Shown: positions 26,961 to 41,100 of the stretch, in pieces
Numbering within the stretch: position 1 is the first letter of the stretch
Layout of the letters: each line of letters begins with the position of its first letter
DNA from: Callaeas wilsoni
Taxonomy: Eukaryota > Chordata > Aves > Passeriformes > Callaeidae
DNA length: 64,000 bases
Reading direction: 5' to 3'
NCBI GenBank assembly: GCA_013398955.1
Contig: VWPU01004997.1
Location: forward strand, 96,014 to 160,013
Program-made: the position numbers and the translations under genes
Notes under the pieces: generated by a model
What the model was told of the DNA's origin: nothing
The model's database searches: none
Seen by the model: only the letters and a program-made list of their open reading frames with translations

Positions 26961-29900
26961 GAGGGTGGTTTGCGAAGCCACGTGTTCCTTTAGTGCTTTT
27001 TGGTGGTGGGTACAGGTAATTACAGCTGCTCTGTTAGCGAGCTATGGCAGGGCACTGAACTGGGCTTAGTGATACCCTCAGGCCAGCACGCCTTTGCTTG
27101 CTGGCGTTTGGTAGTGATTTTAATTGTTTTATGTGTTTTTAAATGAAGTGTATTAACCACAATCTGATCAGGTGTGGCTATAAGTGCCACCTAAAGAGTA
27201 CACATGGGTGTAGCATGTGCCTTTTGGTATTATTTTCCCCCCTTTTGAGAGGTATCCACTTTTCTGCCCCAGCATGAAAAATAAGGTGAATTACTTTAAC
27301 AAACTCTACTATTGTTCCTTCTGTCTTTACCTGGGACTTAATATATAAATTTCACCAGATGTTCCTCTCATTGCAGCAGCTTCATACACTCCCAGCCTAA
27401 ATCAAGACTGATCAAAGTCCCTGTTGTGAGCTTGCTTCTGTTTTTCCCCTTGGAAATATGAAAATAATGAAAAATATGAGAAGAAAAAAGAAAATATTGC
27501 TTACTACCATACTGATAAACTATCAAGTGAAAAAATTGACACAGTAACTTCTCATTCATGCCTTTTTACATGATAAATGTACCTTGTCCTGTTTTTTAAA
27601 AAACGGATGTTACAACCAATTCTATTTGATCAAAAGTTTGTTGGCAGGATTTTTTTTTTTATTGTGCGAAAGATGGTGTGTTTGTATATGCAAGCACAAA
27701 AGACTTGTTTGAACAGATTGGATCTTTACATTGGGAATTGTTTTTGTTGCAAGGGCTTCCTGTCTGTTAAACATATATATGGTAGGGCAGCGATTCTTCT
27801 CTCACCAAAAAAAAAGAAAAACATGTCCTAGACAAACTCCAAACCTTTGCCATGAAATGTTCAGACTATGAGATGCCCAAGTATATACATTGCAATGAAC
27901 AAGCATTTCTGGGACTTACAGCCTTTGCTCCGTTGGTGCTTAACTCCCTGAAGACTTTGGTGCTGTTTGCCTGTATAGAGCAATCTTGAATCTTGCTCAC
28001 AGGGCCAATCGTTGGGTTTAGAAATAGGAGTCTTACATCTGGCATATGTGAATAGCCAAAGTGTCTATGTAAAGCTGTGTAACAACAAGAGTTGTTTTAT
28101 GCAGTCGAGAACTAAGGAATACAGAGGCAAGAACTTCAGAAATCTTTGCTAATGTGTGGTTGTTGTATAAAAGCACAGTAAAAACATTTAAGCTTTTAGC
28201 AATTTACTTCACCCTGGTCACTCACTTGCGGGTTCATCCCAGGTCGAACAACTGACAACGGTTCTGCTCAGTGGGAGAAAGGGGATCTTGGCAGATGGTT
28301 CCTCTTTCCCTCCCCTTAAAGGAGGGCCACCCTGCAATGCAGTTAGTACATTGCTAATTGCATGTGAACCTTCATCAGCTCCTCTGGTACCTGGCTGCGG
28401 TGTGACAGGCCTTACCAGAATATACATTTTTGGTGGAACAGTGAAGTGATCGTAGTTTCAGATCACATACGGTTTCATATCATAGCTTGCTATACCAACA
28501 GCAGAGTCATTTCAGTTAAAAAAAACCAAAACTACACATATCAGCAAAAAGATTCCTCACAGCTGCAGTGATCAGCAAAAAAAAAAAAGAGTTGAAGACT
28601 TCGTGTTGCACAAGGATGAGCGATGAGGAAATCCAAGCGTTGGTTAGCTTGCGTGAAGGCAGAACCCTGCATTAGCCACAGCACTCCTGTGGCCGGGCTT
28701 TGGCAACGTTAGAGATTGTTCTAATAATATTTTTAGCTGCAGTATATTAGGATTATTGTATGTTAGAAAATGTATACTATTTGTCTCTGATTCTCCTCCC
28801 CCTCCAAGCCTCTCTTCTGTTTCCACTGAAAAAACAATCTTGTGACAGAATCATGGATTTTAATATATGTGTTTTTTCTCTGACATAGCTTCAGTTTTCT
28901 CTAGTCTCTGCTTTCCCTCTTCCTTGCTAAGTTTTTTTCCGAATTGGTCAAAGCTGCAGATTCTGGTTCCACTTAAATGAAGTACTTGAAGGAAAAAACC
29001 TGCCAACAGTTTTGATTTTGTGAGAGGTGGTATAATGCATCATGTGACTCAGGCAAAATAGCAATTTCTGCCCTGAAGGCTTTAAAAGGCATATAAAACA
29101 AACAAGGCTAGAGAAGAGAATGAAGTATCAAATCTTCCGTGAGCTGAACACCTTCATGCAAATCCTAGTTGTCTGCAGATTCCCAAAACTGGGAATAACA
29201 AAAGCACACTCGGAGGGGAAGAAGGAGAATTGGGGGACAAAACAGCTTAGGTTGAGCGGTACTGTGATTGTTTTTTCCTGGGTGGAGATAGTAGGGCAAG
29301 AAACAGTCAAGGTCATCAGTAACAAAACTCTATGGAACTGCAGTCACGTGCTGCAAATTGAGGTGGAGGCATTTGAACAGTGACTGAGTCTGTAGCTGCA
29401 GGTGCTTAAATGCACCTCTAAACTCCAGACCATGAGGTAAATCGTGGTAACTCTTCGTGCAAAACTGGCTCTGCGTTAACACACCAGGTTTGATGTGATT
29501 TGAATTACTCAATTGACTTAAATCATCAAAATGCCTGAGTATTCCAAGTAATGTGTATGCTTCTGATCAATTTGTGCTTGGGAAGATGTTCAGGAGGAAA
29601 TGGAAATGATGATTAGTATATGTGAGTAAGAAATCATAAAGCTGTGTAGTTACCACCAAAATGATGTTTTACATTTGTGATCAGTTCTTAACATATTTAC
29701 GCAGTTTTATCCTTTTGCTGTAAGGGCTGAAAATGAGCATGCCGTGTTTTCAAATGGCAGTTGGATGTCGTAATAATAGCTGTAGTATTCTTGTTTCTTG
29801 TTGACATTTGTTCAGGGTGAATTGCCTTCTGAAAAACATTTGCAACTAATGTCCTGTCCCAAGTTCTTTTCGCGGAAATGAAAAGACTCAGTTTAGAGTT

Positions 29901-32084
29901 GAATGATATTTTTTATGGGTCACAAGTGTTATTTTAAATCCACTTCTTACAGCTAAATTAGTAAGGAAAACATCTGCTTTGATTATTTGTTCTGCTGTTT
30001 TGGAGAGCTTTCTGATGATTTAATCATATTTATAACTGATTAATAATTATATGTGTTTACAGATAATAACTGAACTTTCTCTTGTAATGCAAACAAATAA
30101 TCTTGTGAATTTATAGGGCACATGTATTTTTGAAGAGTTTGGTCTACTACACCAATAACAGAAAGTCAGGCAGTAAGTGGTTGCAAATGAGTTTGGCACA
30201 AGATAGATAGAAGAATAAATAACAAGAGGAACAGGTAACAACTGGTGCGATAAATTTACTTTGCTTTTCCTTTGCAGTTTTGAGCACTCTCATCTGTAGA
30301 AACTGTGTGGATGCCTCTCTCCTAATTAATTTAATTTTGTTGGAGGTGCCTCATTATAACACTCAAGCTTTTGAGTTCTGAAGTGGCAATGATTAGTTTC
30401 TGGAATTTTGAAGAATTTTGGTCTAATTATAAGTGTGAAATTTGATGTCTTCTGATGTATCTGTGATACTAGATTATGACTAATGTATAAAGGATAAAAT
30501 GTGTATTTAGTAATTAAGCATCTTTAAAGTGTTTATTTGGAGTATTGAGGAGAAAGTACAGCAGAAGTTATCCAACTAAACAGATTGAGGATCTCACTTT
30601 GCATTATTTAAAAGAACACAGTCTCTAAAGATTTATGAGTTGGAGATGAATGATGTAATGTGTTTCAATAAAAAATTTTCCATTTTCAGTCAAAGTTACT
30701 TTTTTAGTTGATTGAAAATAATCTTTATAATTTTCGCATCTTCACTCTAGTTCAGGGATGTCAGGTCAGATTTTCTGTGCTTTAGTATACAGGTGTTGGC
30801 TTTATGATAAAGGAAGAATATTCTCTCCAGAAAGGTGTGCCTGCAAGAGCTTGTATGTTCATATGATACTAGATGTACATGTGGTTTGGATGACTGCATG
30901 TTGACCTTTCAAAATTCCCATATTCAGGGGTTTTGTTCTCTCAGCTGACAAGTTTATTGTTGCAGTTTTCTAACTAATTTTGTAAAATTAGTGTTACCCC
31001 AAAAATGCACAAAATCCATGCCCCCCACTAGATGAGCTGCTTTAGTCTAATTGACCCAGATTTTCCATTTCTTTTCTATTCTATAGGAAATGGCCGAAGT
31101 TTTAATCAGGGGCAGGGCAAATGAATTATTGTGAAAGTAATTCTGATAGTTATGTAGGGCCTATTTTTTATGCATCTGATAAGCTAGTAATCTTAAACTT
31201 GTGTGAAATGGGTCTGATGGGTCTTACTCAGAATTATCAATGTCTTCTTGAGCTAAGAAATGTTATTAACAGTAACTTGCTTTTGGAAGGCATGGGAGAA
31301 TTTTCTGGAGACTTCAGAAGGTGGCTTTTTTCCAGTCAGTTCTGAAGCAGAGGAAAAAGGTTAATTTCTGTGTCCTCAGATACTGTTAAATACATCTGCT
31401 AATGGAGGAATTTGGGTTGAAACTACTATGGGTTTTTATGTACAGTCTGTACTTTTAGGTAACTGAATAATGAGGCAGCAAGATCTGGAAACAGTTCTGG
31501 GGAGGGAGCGAACTGTGGTGTCGGTTAGAGGTCAGTGGCTGGATCAAGGGTATTATGGAGTGAGTACCTCTGCCTATGGCCCTTAGCAAGAGCCCTCAGT
31601 GCATTGAGGACATGTTACTAGATCATTCATAAATTATGTGTGTAAGCACAGTAATTGGATTGATATTTTTAGTATTGCAATACATCTAAGTTCATGCTCA
31701 GAACTTCCATCTTGGTCTTGTGGTGCTTCCTTATCTCTAACATCTCGCTGTCCTTCTTTCTGTACTTTCTTCTAGTCTTCTCAAGATAGGAGTCCCTTAA
31801 TTCTGTCCTTCCTACAGTTTTGTTTGTTGGTTTTCCTAATGGTAGAAGTTCCTCTCTCATCCTAAGTCACATAGCAATTTGTCTCTTGCTTTGTCTGTAT
31901 TGGGTCTGCTGTTTAACTGTGCATAGATTTGACTTTGTGTAAAATCAAACATGAAGCAACAAAAGGGCATATCTTAATTTGTATTTGTGAGTCACAGGGT
32001 AAAAAGGTGGAGAGAAGATTTTGCAAGAAAGTCCTGGGATAAAAAAAATTTATAATGATTTCAGCTGTCTGTATTTTGTTTTAG
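26961..32084 (+). other. SLC7A6: Probable intron 1 of SLC7A6 (5' untranslated part)
   Basis: AT-rich DNA between the CpG island and the exon that carries the SLC7A6 start codon. That exon opens after the acceptor ctgtctgtattttgttttag, which ends at 32084. I see no coding exon, RNA gene or recognisable repeat here beyond short poly-A and poly-T runs near 27650 and 28580. Confidence 0.45.
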
Positions 32085-32125
32085 ATTGTGATTTGGAGTC
32101 GTGGAGAATTCACAGCCTTTCCACA

Positions 32126-35100
32126 ATGGCAGAAAGGACAGATTGTACAAAATCGCATATTTCACTGGCTGAATACAGCCCTGTCAAAAAATCAGAAAGG
32201 ACAGATCCAAGTGGGACACAGGATGGAGACCAAAATACGTTGCAACTGAAGAAAGAAATATCTTTAATAAATGGGATCAGCCTTATAGTAGGCAATATGA
32301 TTGGTTCCGGTATCTTTGTCTCTCCCAAAGGAGTTCTCATCTACAGCAAATCTTATGGATTGTCTTTAATAATTTGGGCAATTGGAGGGATATTTTCAGT
32401 CCTTGGAGCTCTCTGCTATGCTGAACTTGGAACCACTATTACAAAGTCAGGAGCCAGCTATGCATATATCTTGGAGTCTTTTGGGAGCTTCATTGCTTTT
32501 ATTCGTTTGTGGACCTCTCTCCTAATTGTTGAACCAACTAGTCAGGCAATCATTGCCATCACCTTCGCTAACTATATAGTTCAGCCTTTCTTCCCTTCTT
32601 GTGACCCTCCGTATGTGGCTTGTCGTCTCATAGCAGCTGCTTGTGAATGTAAGTATTTCTTGGAATTTACTCTGGTAAGTTTTTATCCCGGGTACGTTTT
32701 ATTAAAACAAATCTTCCCCACACTGGGAGTTCTTGCATACTGGATCTGCAATGGTTTGAGTTACAGCGGGGAAAAGAACAATTCCAGCACATCAGTAACT
32801 TGCAGGTGTTCAGTCAGTGAATGACCATTTTCTCATTTGGAAGCAGAACAAGGTATTTAAGTCTTCCAAGCTTACTTACCTGGCAAAAATGGGGGTAAAA
32901 ATTGTTTTCATTTGGGAGAGGTATTTTAAATCAAACTTCAGGATCCTCTTGGTGTTGTCTCGGAGGCTATTGCAGAATGGCTGTTATGCTATAAATCCTG
33001 GTGTAATTTGGTTTGCAATAATTTCTCAGTGGTTACATGGTTCAGTTACTACTCTGGTTTCAAATAATCATTCATTCAAGATTATTCTTTATGCTTGGGA
33101 TTAATTGTAACATCAGTACAACAGTATGTGTTGCAAAGCTGTTTTGAAAAGTGGAAATTTTGTGTGCACATAAAACACTGAAATATTTGTAGTCAATTTG
33201 TTAGTCAATATAGAGGAACAGCTGTCCACACACTTCAAACCAGGACTGTTCTGCTGTATCAAAAGAATGAACCTGTATGATTGAATTGTGTGTCTTACTT
33301 AATTTTAGGTGTTTCCTATTAAAAATGTATATATACATATTTTACATTTCCAGTAAATGGTTAAAACTGTATTTCAGCAAGTCTGTAGGACAATGCTTTG
33401 TGATATACTGATCAATAACTGTGTGCTCTGGCGCCTGTCACCTGTATTGACATGATTTTGTATCAAAAAGCTAACACAGAACTTGGGCTCTTTTACTGCC
33501 AACAGTATGCTGCAACAATATGTGCTGGTTGGTTTTTGAGGCATCTATTGAAGAGCTCTGTTCCTTTCTAGAGTTATCTGTGTAGGATAAGAGAAGGAAA
33601 ATGGCAGAGCAATAGTGTGCGCTTCAGATATTTGACCTCTATAACTGGTTATGATGATTGCAGCTTCCCCTTCCCTTTTTGTTATTTGTTGCTGTTGTGA
33701 AAGCATTAGCATGCTGGTTCAGGTCCAGGTAGGGGGAAAAATAATCACAAACGTCTTCCAAGAAATCTGTCAGTTTATCAGTTCTGTTCCCTCCTTCATT
33801 CCAAATGAGTGAAGGGCCTGTAATGTCATGTTCACATTCCTTAAACAGATACTGTCCCAAGGTATCCTGGCACAAATTCAAGAGTGTGGGAGAATCTGCT
33901 CTTCCATTTAAGGTATCCCCTCACTCTGAGGGCAGTTAGCCCTTAAAAAAAAGGGGTTTATTAAAAAGCAAGAAATGCAGAAAAGCAATTCAATTTAAAT
34001 TATTGTGTAGTAGGTTTAGAAAGACAGCGTGATGTCCTCTATATTTGCTGCCAATAAGGGGAATTAGCACCTTTTTTTTTTAGTGGAGACACGTGACAGC
34101 AGGATCACTCTCAGGCAGGTGGAACAATTTACTTTTAACAGTCTGTTTTGTGGTTCAAGTGCTTATTCTGCCCTTCTCTAAGTGTTAGTGCTAAGATTCA
34201 CCCCTGCTCTAAAACTTCATTTAGCTCTTAAAGCTTAGACTTCTCCCTGTCATGGCATGGCTAATGTTGTTTGTCACATCTCTGGCTCTGGATATGATTA
34301 ATCCCTTAATAATGAAGCTGCTGGGAATGGAAGTCTGAGCATTGGCTAGGTACAAATTGTATGTGAGAATGGGTGGGGTTGTTGTGGGATTTGGTTTTGT
34401 CTGTTGGGTTTTTTAAATTGTAGTAATAGCAATAGTAGAGCTAGTGCGAGAACAGTCTTCGTGTTATACAGCATTACTTTGACAATCATTTTGGCAGTGG
34501 GGTGTCATCTGGTGCTACAGAACTAAACTTGACAGTTCTCAGAAACTTTTAAGTGGCTCAACAATAATTAAGTTGAAAAAACCAGTAATTTTAACAAAGA
34601 GAGGGATGTGGCTGATTCAGAATATTGATTGTCTTTCTTTTCTTTTTTTTTCCCCTTATAAGGTATCAGAGTATCATTTCATCTGAAGTAGAGACTAAGC
34701 CCTAACTCACTAATTAATCCCAATGAAAGTTGCTTTAAAAAAATGGCTGAAATACACTCAGTGAGCAAATACTCCAATCACTAATGCTGAAGAGCAGAGA
34801 CTGAGCAGAGTTGTTGGTTTCTTTCCTGAGGGCTCTTTGGGAGCTGCAGCAGTCCTGACTTTTGAAATTTGGTACAACTGGGGTGGTTTTCCCCCTCATC
34901 TTGCCAAGCTCAGTTGAACCCGGTTCAGCTTGGCCAGACTGTCTAACATACTAGTACCATATTTGTCAGATCATTACATTTCTTTTGTTATCTTTTAAAA
35001 GTTATTGTTTTCAATTTGTTAGCTGTGCTAAGGTAATTTTTATCTGAATAGTATCACGATATTCTTGGATTATGGGAAAGGAAATAATATATCACATCTT

Positions 35101-38100
35101 TTTATTTAATTTTTATTCACTACTACCTTACTCCTGAAACAATCAAGTTTAGTTTTTATTTATATGCATATTTAAAATACGCAGTACAAGGAGATTGTAT
35201 GGAGATAAAAAGTACATAGTATATAAACACTTTTTCACTAGCTAGAGAGAAAACTGAGATTTGGGGGAAATACTGTTTCCAATGCAGACCTTTCAATAAT
35301 ATACTGATAATCTGGCTAAGGAAAACATGTACTGAATTAGGATTTTCTTAAATAAGGAATACTGAAGATACTGAATCCTATTCAATATACAGCCCTTGAG
35401 TTCAGGCAGAGGTTGTCTAGCTCTTCTCTTCAGAAAAAGGTAATGAATGCAAAAGCAAAATGTTGAGAGTCATGAGAACTGTCTTGGGGAAGAGTAAGTT
35501 TAGTCATCAACTACGAAATATTTGTGAGATCGGAAAGTCTCATTTCAAGTTTCATTGCAGTCTTGTGAAATAGGTCTGACTAATTTATTTTGGGATAGAG
35601 GATTAAATACACTCAGAATACTCATTGCTTCCTACCAGTTTGTAAAAATCCAGACTGCTGTTGTGTTAAGTGTGAGGCATATGCTCTTTAGAACCACAGA
35701 ATTGCTTGGAAGGGACCCTGAAGATCATCTCGTACCAACCCCCAGCCATAGGCAGGGACACCTTCCACTATTCCAGATTGCTCCAAACCCCGTCTAACCT
35801 GGCCTTGAACACTTCCAGGAGTGGGACACCTCCAGCTTCTCTGGGCAGCTTGTGCCAGTGCTTCATGACTCTCACATGGAAGAATTTATGATACCTAATC
35901 TAATCTGCCTTCTTTCTGGTTAAAGCCATTACCCCTTGTCCTCTCAGTAGGTGCCCTTGTAAAATCGATCCGTTCTCTCTTCATAATACAGTTCAGTAGA
36001 ACTGGAAAAGAGTATTGAATCACCTGTAATCATACTTAGCGTTGCAGCTACTCCATGGATCATCCTCAACCTGACAAGGACGCATAAAAAAACCGCTCTT
36101 GTAATATGTTTGCCCAAAGGAATTTCTAGATAAGCTTTCATTTATCGGAACAATACTGGTACATTGAAATGAATTATTTCATGTAGCAGGTTCGTTTCAG
36201 GGTAGTTGCTGAGTGCAGCTGATGAGGGGTAATGTTAGGAAAATGGGCATGTAATTAGAGAACAGGAAGGTCTTTCCTTCTGTCTGTTGAAACAGTGTGT
36301 TTAAAACATCTGTTTCCTGTTGTTTTGTTGGAACCCAGTGCGTTTTCAGTACCTGTGTATTTGGCTTAGTTTAACTTAACTATTAGTATAACAAGTATAT
36401 TCATATTTAGATTACAATTAAAAGCTTTGAAAAGTGAGTTAAACTGAGCATTGTTCAAACAGTCTTTTAATATTTCTTTTCTTTTCCTCGCCTAGGTCTT
36501 TTAACATTTATAAATTGTGCGTATGTTAAGTGGGGCACACGTGTGCAGGATATATTTACTTACGCGAAAGTCGCTGCTCTTATTGCCATCATCATCACCG
36601 GACTTGTTGAAATATGCCAGGGTAAGCTTGTAAAATTAAAACAAAGGTTTGTGTTTATCAGTTAAACCCAGTGACTGGTCTAAAGACTGTAAACTACCTC
36701 GGTACGTTTTATGAAATGCCTCAGTAAAAAAAGCATAATACAGCCACCTTGAAAATACCAATAATACCAATGTTAGGCATTATCATGAAACTCTGTCATG
36801 AGATATCCATCCTATCTCAGTTGACTTTGAACTTGGTAAAAGAAGATAATTGATTGCTCAGCAATGTTGTACAATTTACAGCTTGCAGTACAGAATAAAT
36901 AAAAAAGTGGAAACAGCAATGCACAGAGACAGCAAAATACAATGGGAGTGGTGAAAGTTATAAATTTCTCTAAGGAACATGCTACTTTACAGTGAGATCA
37001 ACTGAATATGTTTTTTACAAAATGAATCTGAGATCTGAAAGTGTCTGAACTTAAAACACAAATAGATTTCTAAGAATATGTAGGTAGGTTTGTGAAGCTA
37101 CAGCTCTGTTTTTGCTCAAAGCCTGAGTTCTGTTGTACCTGTTGAGAATTAGAAAGTGTGTGTGTTCGGCATTGTGCCTTCAAGTTAAGAGAAATTCTGA
37201 ACTTAGTTTTGTTCTTAGCCCTTCCTTTGGCAAGAATTTGTTGCTCTGTTAGCTTAAGAAAATTATCCTGCTTTCAAAGCTACCATAAAGGTCTGTCTTT
37301 CCCTGGCAATCTGACAACTTATGTTCTTTGCTCTAACTGGTTATTGTTGAAAGTTCATGAGCAAGATAATTACTGTGAACCAATCAAGAATATGCATATG
37401 TGAGCACCAGGTCTAATCCTTAGCACATCTGCCCATCCCTTGTTTTGTAGATACTAAGCTTGTTCTCATCTAATTTCCTCGATATTGTCTCCTTTTTCTG
37501 TTTCTAACTCAGCAGTTACTTCACCTATGTCTGTGCCAAAGGAGTAGCAACATCTGAGAGGGAGAAAAAGTAGGGAAGAGAAATAAGTAAAGATATTTTA
37601 GAGGCCTCAAATATTACACTTAACAGTTTTAATGGAGTCTAAACACTTCAGGATGCGTAGTACAGGGCGTGTTTTGGAGTTACACAGTAACTTGCCTTTC
37701 TGTTTTTGGTGGTTTTGTGTGTTTGTGTGTGTATATATATATATCTCTATATGTAGTCTGAATATATAAACTGTGATTGATGCACTTGTCTTGACTTGCC
37801 TTAAGTCAAAAGATGGCACAAGTTTTCACAAATACTGGTCCAAAAAACATACATACACTTTTAGCTTGGGAAAATTTTATCTTAGCAGTAATACTTTATT
37901 CTCTGTTAACTTTTCTCAGTTTTCTATTTTTAGCAGCAAAACCGCAAACATCCATGTAGGCGTTTTTGTGGGGTTTTCTTGTCATAGTTATCTAAAGTAA
38001 TTTGTAATCTTTGTTTTCTGCATAGGCTAAATGTTTGAAAATTTAAACGGCTATAGAAGAACAGATATATATATTCTGTTATGTATTTTCTAAGTATATA

Positions 38101-41100
38101 TGTTATAAACCCCCACCCTTAACCTGAGTACTGTCATTGCCAGTTGTTTATAGCTTAGTCTGAACTTAATGTTCCTGAAATTCTTGTGCCACTGTGGACA
38201 AACCAGGTGTTTATTTGTAGAACAGTATCATACAGACCCAATAATTTTTAGTAGTTTTAAGTGCCATGCTGCTTCTCATGGCTAAAACATGGAGTAAAAT
38301 TGGAAAAAAGGTCTTAATAAGCAGATTTGAAGGAATTAGGGTTTCTGAAGTGTTTTTGTACTTGTGTGCCACATGGAGAAGTATTACTTACTGTATTTTA
38401 TTATCCTGTCCTTCATTGCATCTCTTCCACACAGGACATACATGGCACTTTAAGAACTCTTTTGAGGGATCCTCTTCTGATATTGGAGACATCTCCCTTG
38501 CGCTATATTCTGCCTTGTTTTCATACTCTGGTTGGGATACGCTCAATTATGTAACAGAAGAAATCAAAAACCCAGAAAGGTAAATGATTTGAGCTTTCTA
38601 AATGTGGATAGTTCCCAAGTTGCTGGGTTTGTGGCTGTTATTCACTAATAAATTCTGAGCTTACGCAGAAATGAGTAGAACTACTCTGCTGGTGAGGTTG
38701 TGGATGGCCAGTAGCAAAAATATACTAAACTCCATTAAAAATTACAAAGAAATTAAAACATAAGAATAAATAAGCCTAGATGATTGCAGGATGCTGTATT
38801 CAGTGCTAGATAAGCTTTCAGTTAAGATGTTGTTACTATTTATTATAATAGGTGTCAATGTTGCAGTGGAACAGGTACCTGCCTGTTGTCTGTGTTTACC
38901 TGTGCACTCACTCTGATTTCGTATTTAAGAATGTTAATCTTTTCCATGAATTTATGCTCTAAAAGTGTGACTAGCTAATCTTGCCCAGTTGTGAGTCTGT
39001 AAGCAGACACCTTTATGTTAGAATAGAATCCCCTTTGATAAGTTTTACATCCTATTATAAGCAACAGCTCAGATTGCTATAGCTGAATGATAAAGAATGA
39101 ATGGGATTTTTTTTTTTTAATTCTCCCAACTGATTTTGACTTTTCCAGTTTATTCTCTTCTATGTTGGATATTGAGTTTTATGCTGAGCATTTTTCTAAC
39201 CAAGAAAGTTATGTATTAAAATAGTGGATAAGTACATAAACTCTAAAAAAAAACCCTAGCTATATTTAGTCAGATTGAATTCCAGATTGACAGTTTGTTT
39301 CTTTAAATCCTCTTGCAAAGATTTGATGCATTTTGTATTTTCATCAGTCATTTGGTCCTTCAAGTCACATTTTTTTCTGCTAAAAAGCTTTTTTGAGTGT
39401 TGTTGCAATGCCTTTTCTTCTTTTTAAAGTTAGTATAGTGTTCTCTGTTATCAGTTTGATGGCTCTTCTATTAGATGCATTGTTTTGAAAAACAATTTTG
39501 CTCACAGGATATTTAGCTGATGAAAATTTCTTCATAATCATTTGCTCTAGATAGGCATCAGTGCCTAATACAAGCTTCATTCTTGGTAGAATGGTAGCTG
39601 GTAAAGTGAACTTCAAATTTCAGCTTCTGCATTGACAGTTCTTGGGAATAATGAGGTATTCCAGACTTCTACAAAATTACTACAAGAATTACATAGTTTT
39701 CATGTTCACTTGATTGGTAGTGCCTTTATGCTTGTCCACCCAAAAGCTGCAATCCACAAATTACATTTGACGTAGTCCCTTGGCTTTAATCTTGGATGAT
39801 GCAAAGTCCTTAAAATGCTGTTTCAGATTTTTGTTACATTGTGTAATACTTCTGAATTAAATTCACAGTTTTCTGCTTCTGTTTCTTCTCTGTCCTGGGA
39901 TTCACGGGTCTCTTTCTATGAGTGTTCAACCTGGAAGAAGAGTCACAACACCCAGTTACTAATTTACTGATTTATATAGAGAGGATTGTGGGGTATGTTT
40001 GTTTTTCTGCTTCCATGGCAGCAGACAGACACAGCTGGACTTCTGGGCCTCAGGAAGTTTTTGAGGAAACTTTTGAAGTTTTAGTCAGACTGATTATTTT
40101 TGCGCTTTGGGATTTCGTTTTTTGGAGGTTTTTTTGTTGTTATTGAAAACAATGTTCATGGCAAATGCACATCTATGTCACCCTGCTCTGTTTGATTTCA
40201 GGCTGGGCAAATGTGAGAGTAACACTCAGTTCTGCTGCCCCTTTTGAAACTTTTGAATATTCCTGTGAGGTTTTAGGAAAGAATAAGGCTAAGAAAAGCC
40301 AAAGCCTAATGTTAAAAGTCTCTTTCTGCTCTGTAGCTTCTTTCTGTGGACCTGCACAATCAGGGCTGTGAGTTTATCTCACAGTTAGGTCTTATCTGCT
40401 CACATCTAAAGGTTAGCAGTGTTTTCCTGTTACTCTTGACTTTTTTTTTTTGTATAGCTTTCTAGACATGTGTTTGCTAGTAAGATACACCACGTGCTGG
40501 GGTTCACAGCTGCTCAGCAAGTTTAGATCTGCATCTCTTGTGCAGCCCAGTTCGTTTGTTCTCTGCAGTGGTGAGTGCAGATGAGAAGAACACGCGTTTG
40601 GTTTAATAGATCTCCCTGCATCAGTTCTAGAAGTAAGTGCTGGAAGGAAAGCCCCATTCCCCAGGGAGAAGTAGTGCAGTACCTCAGAGCTCTGCTTCTT
40701 TGGGTTCTAATTGTGGTAATTAGCATGGACAGTAGGAAATAATTTAAAGCATGTAAGTTTGAAGGCTATTATTACAGATCTGGAAACCTTGAAGTTAGAG
40801 TATTTGAAGAGCAGTGCATAGAATACCTTTTTACATATAATTTAGGTTTTAAGTTACTATAAAAATCAGATTTTTTTCCAGTCTTCTATATTAGAATTTC
40901 TAGTGTAAAAGAAACCAAACTCTGACTCCAGAGATACCTTTTTTTAGAAATCTTTACGCTGGCTTCATTACTTTTCTGTCTATTGTAAAGGATACAAATG
41001 AATAACTTTAATCTATTACTAATGGATTTTTTTTTCCTGTAGTTGTGGGTTTTGGAGTTTTGTTTGTTTTTTTTTTTTTTGTCTTACAGGAACTTGCCTC

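Noticed and set aside
32649..32824. Read-through of the SLC7A6 first coding exon to a stop at 32824
   Set aside because: The gtaagt donor at 32649 and the match of the next exon (C-L-L-T-F) show this is intron.
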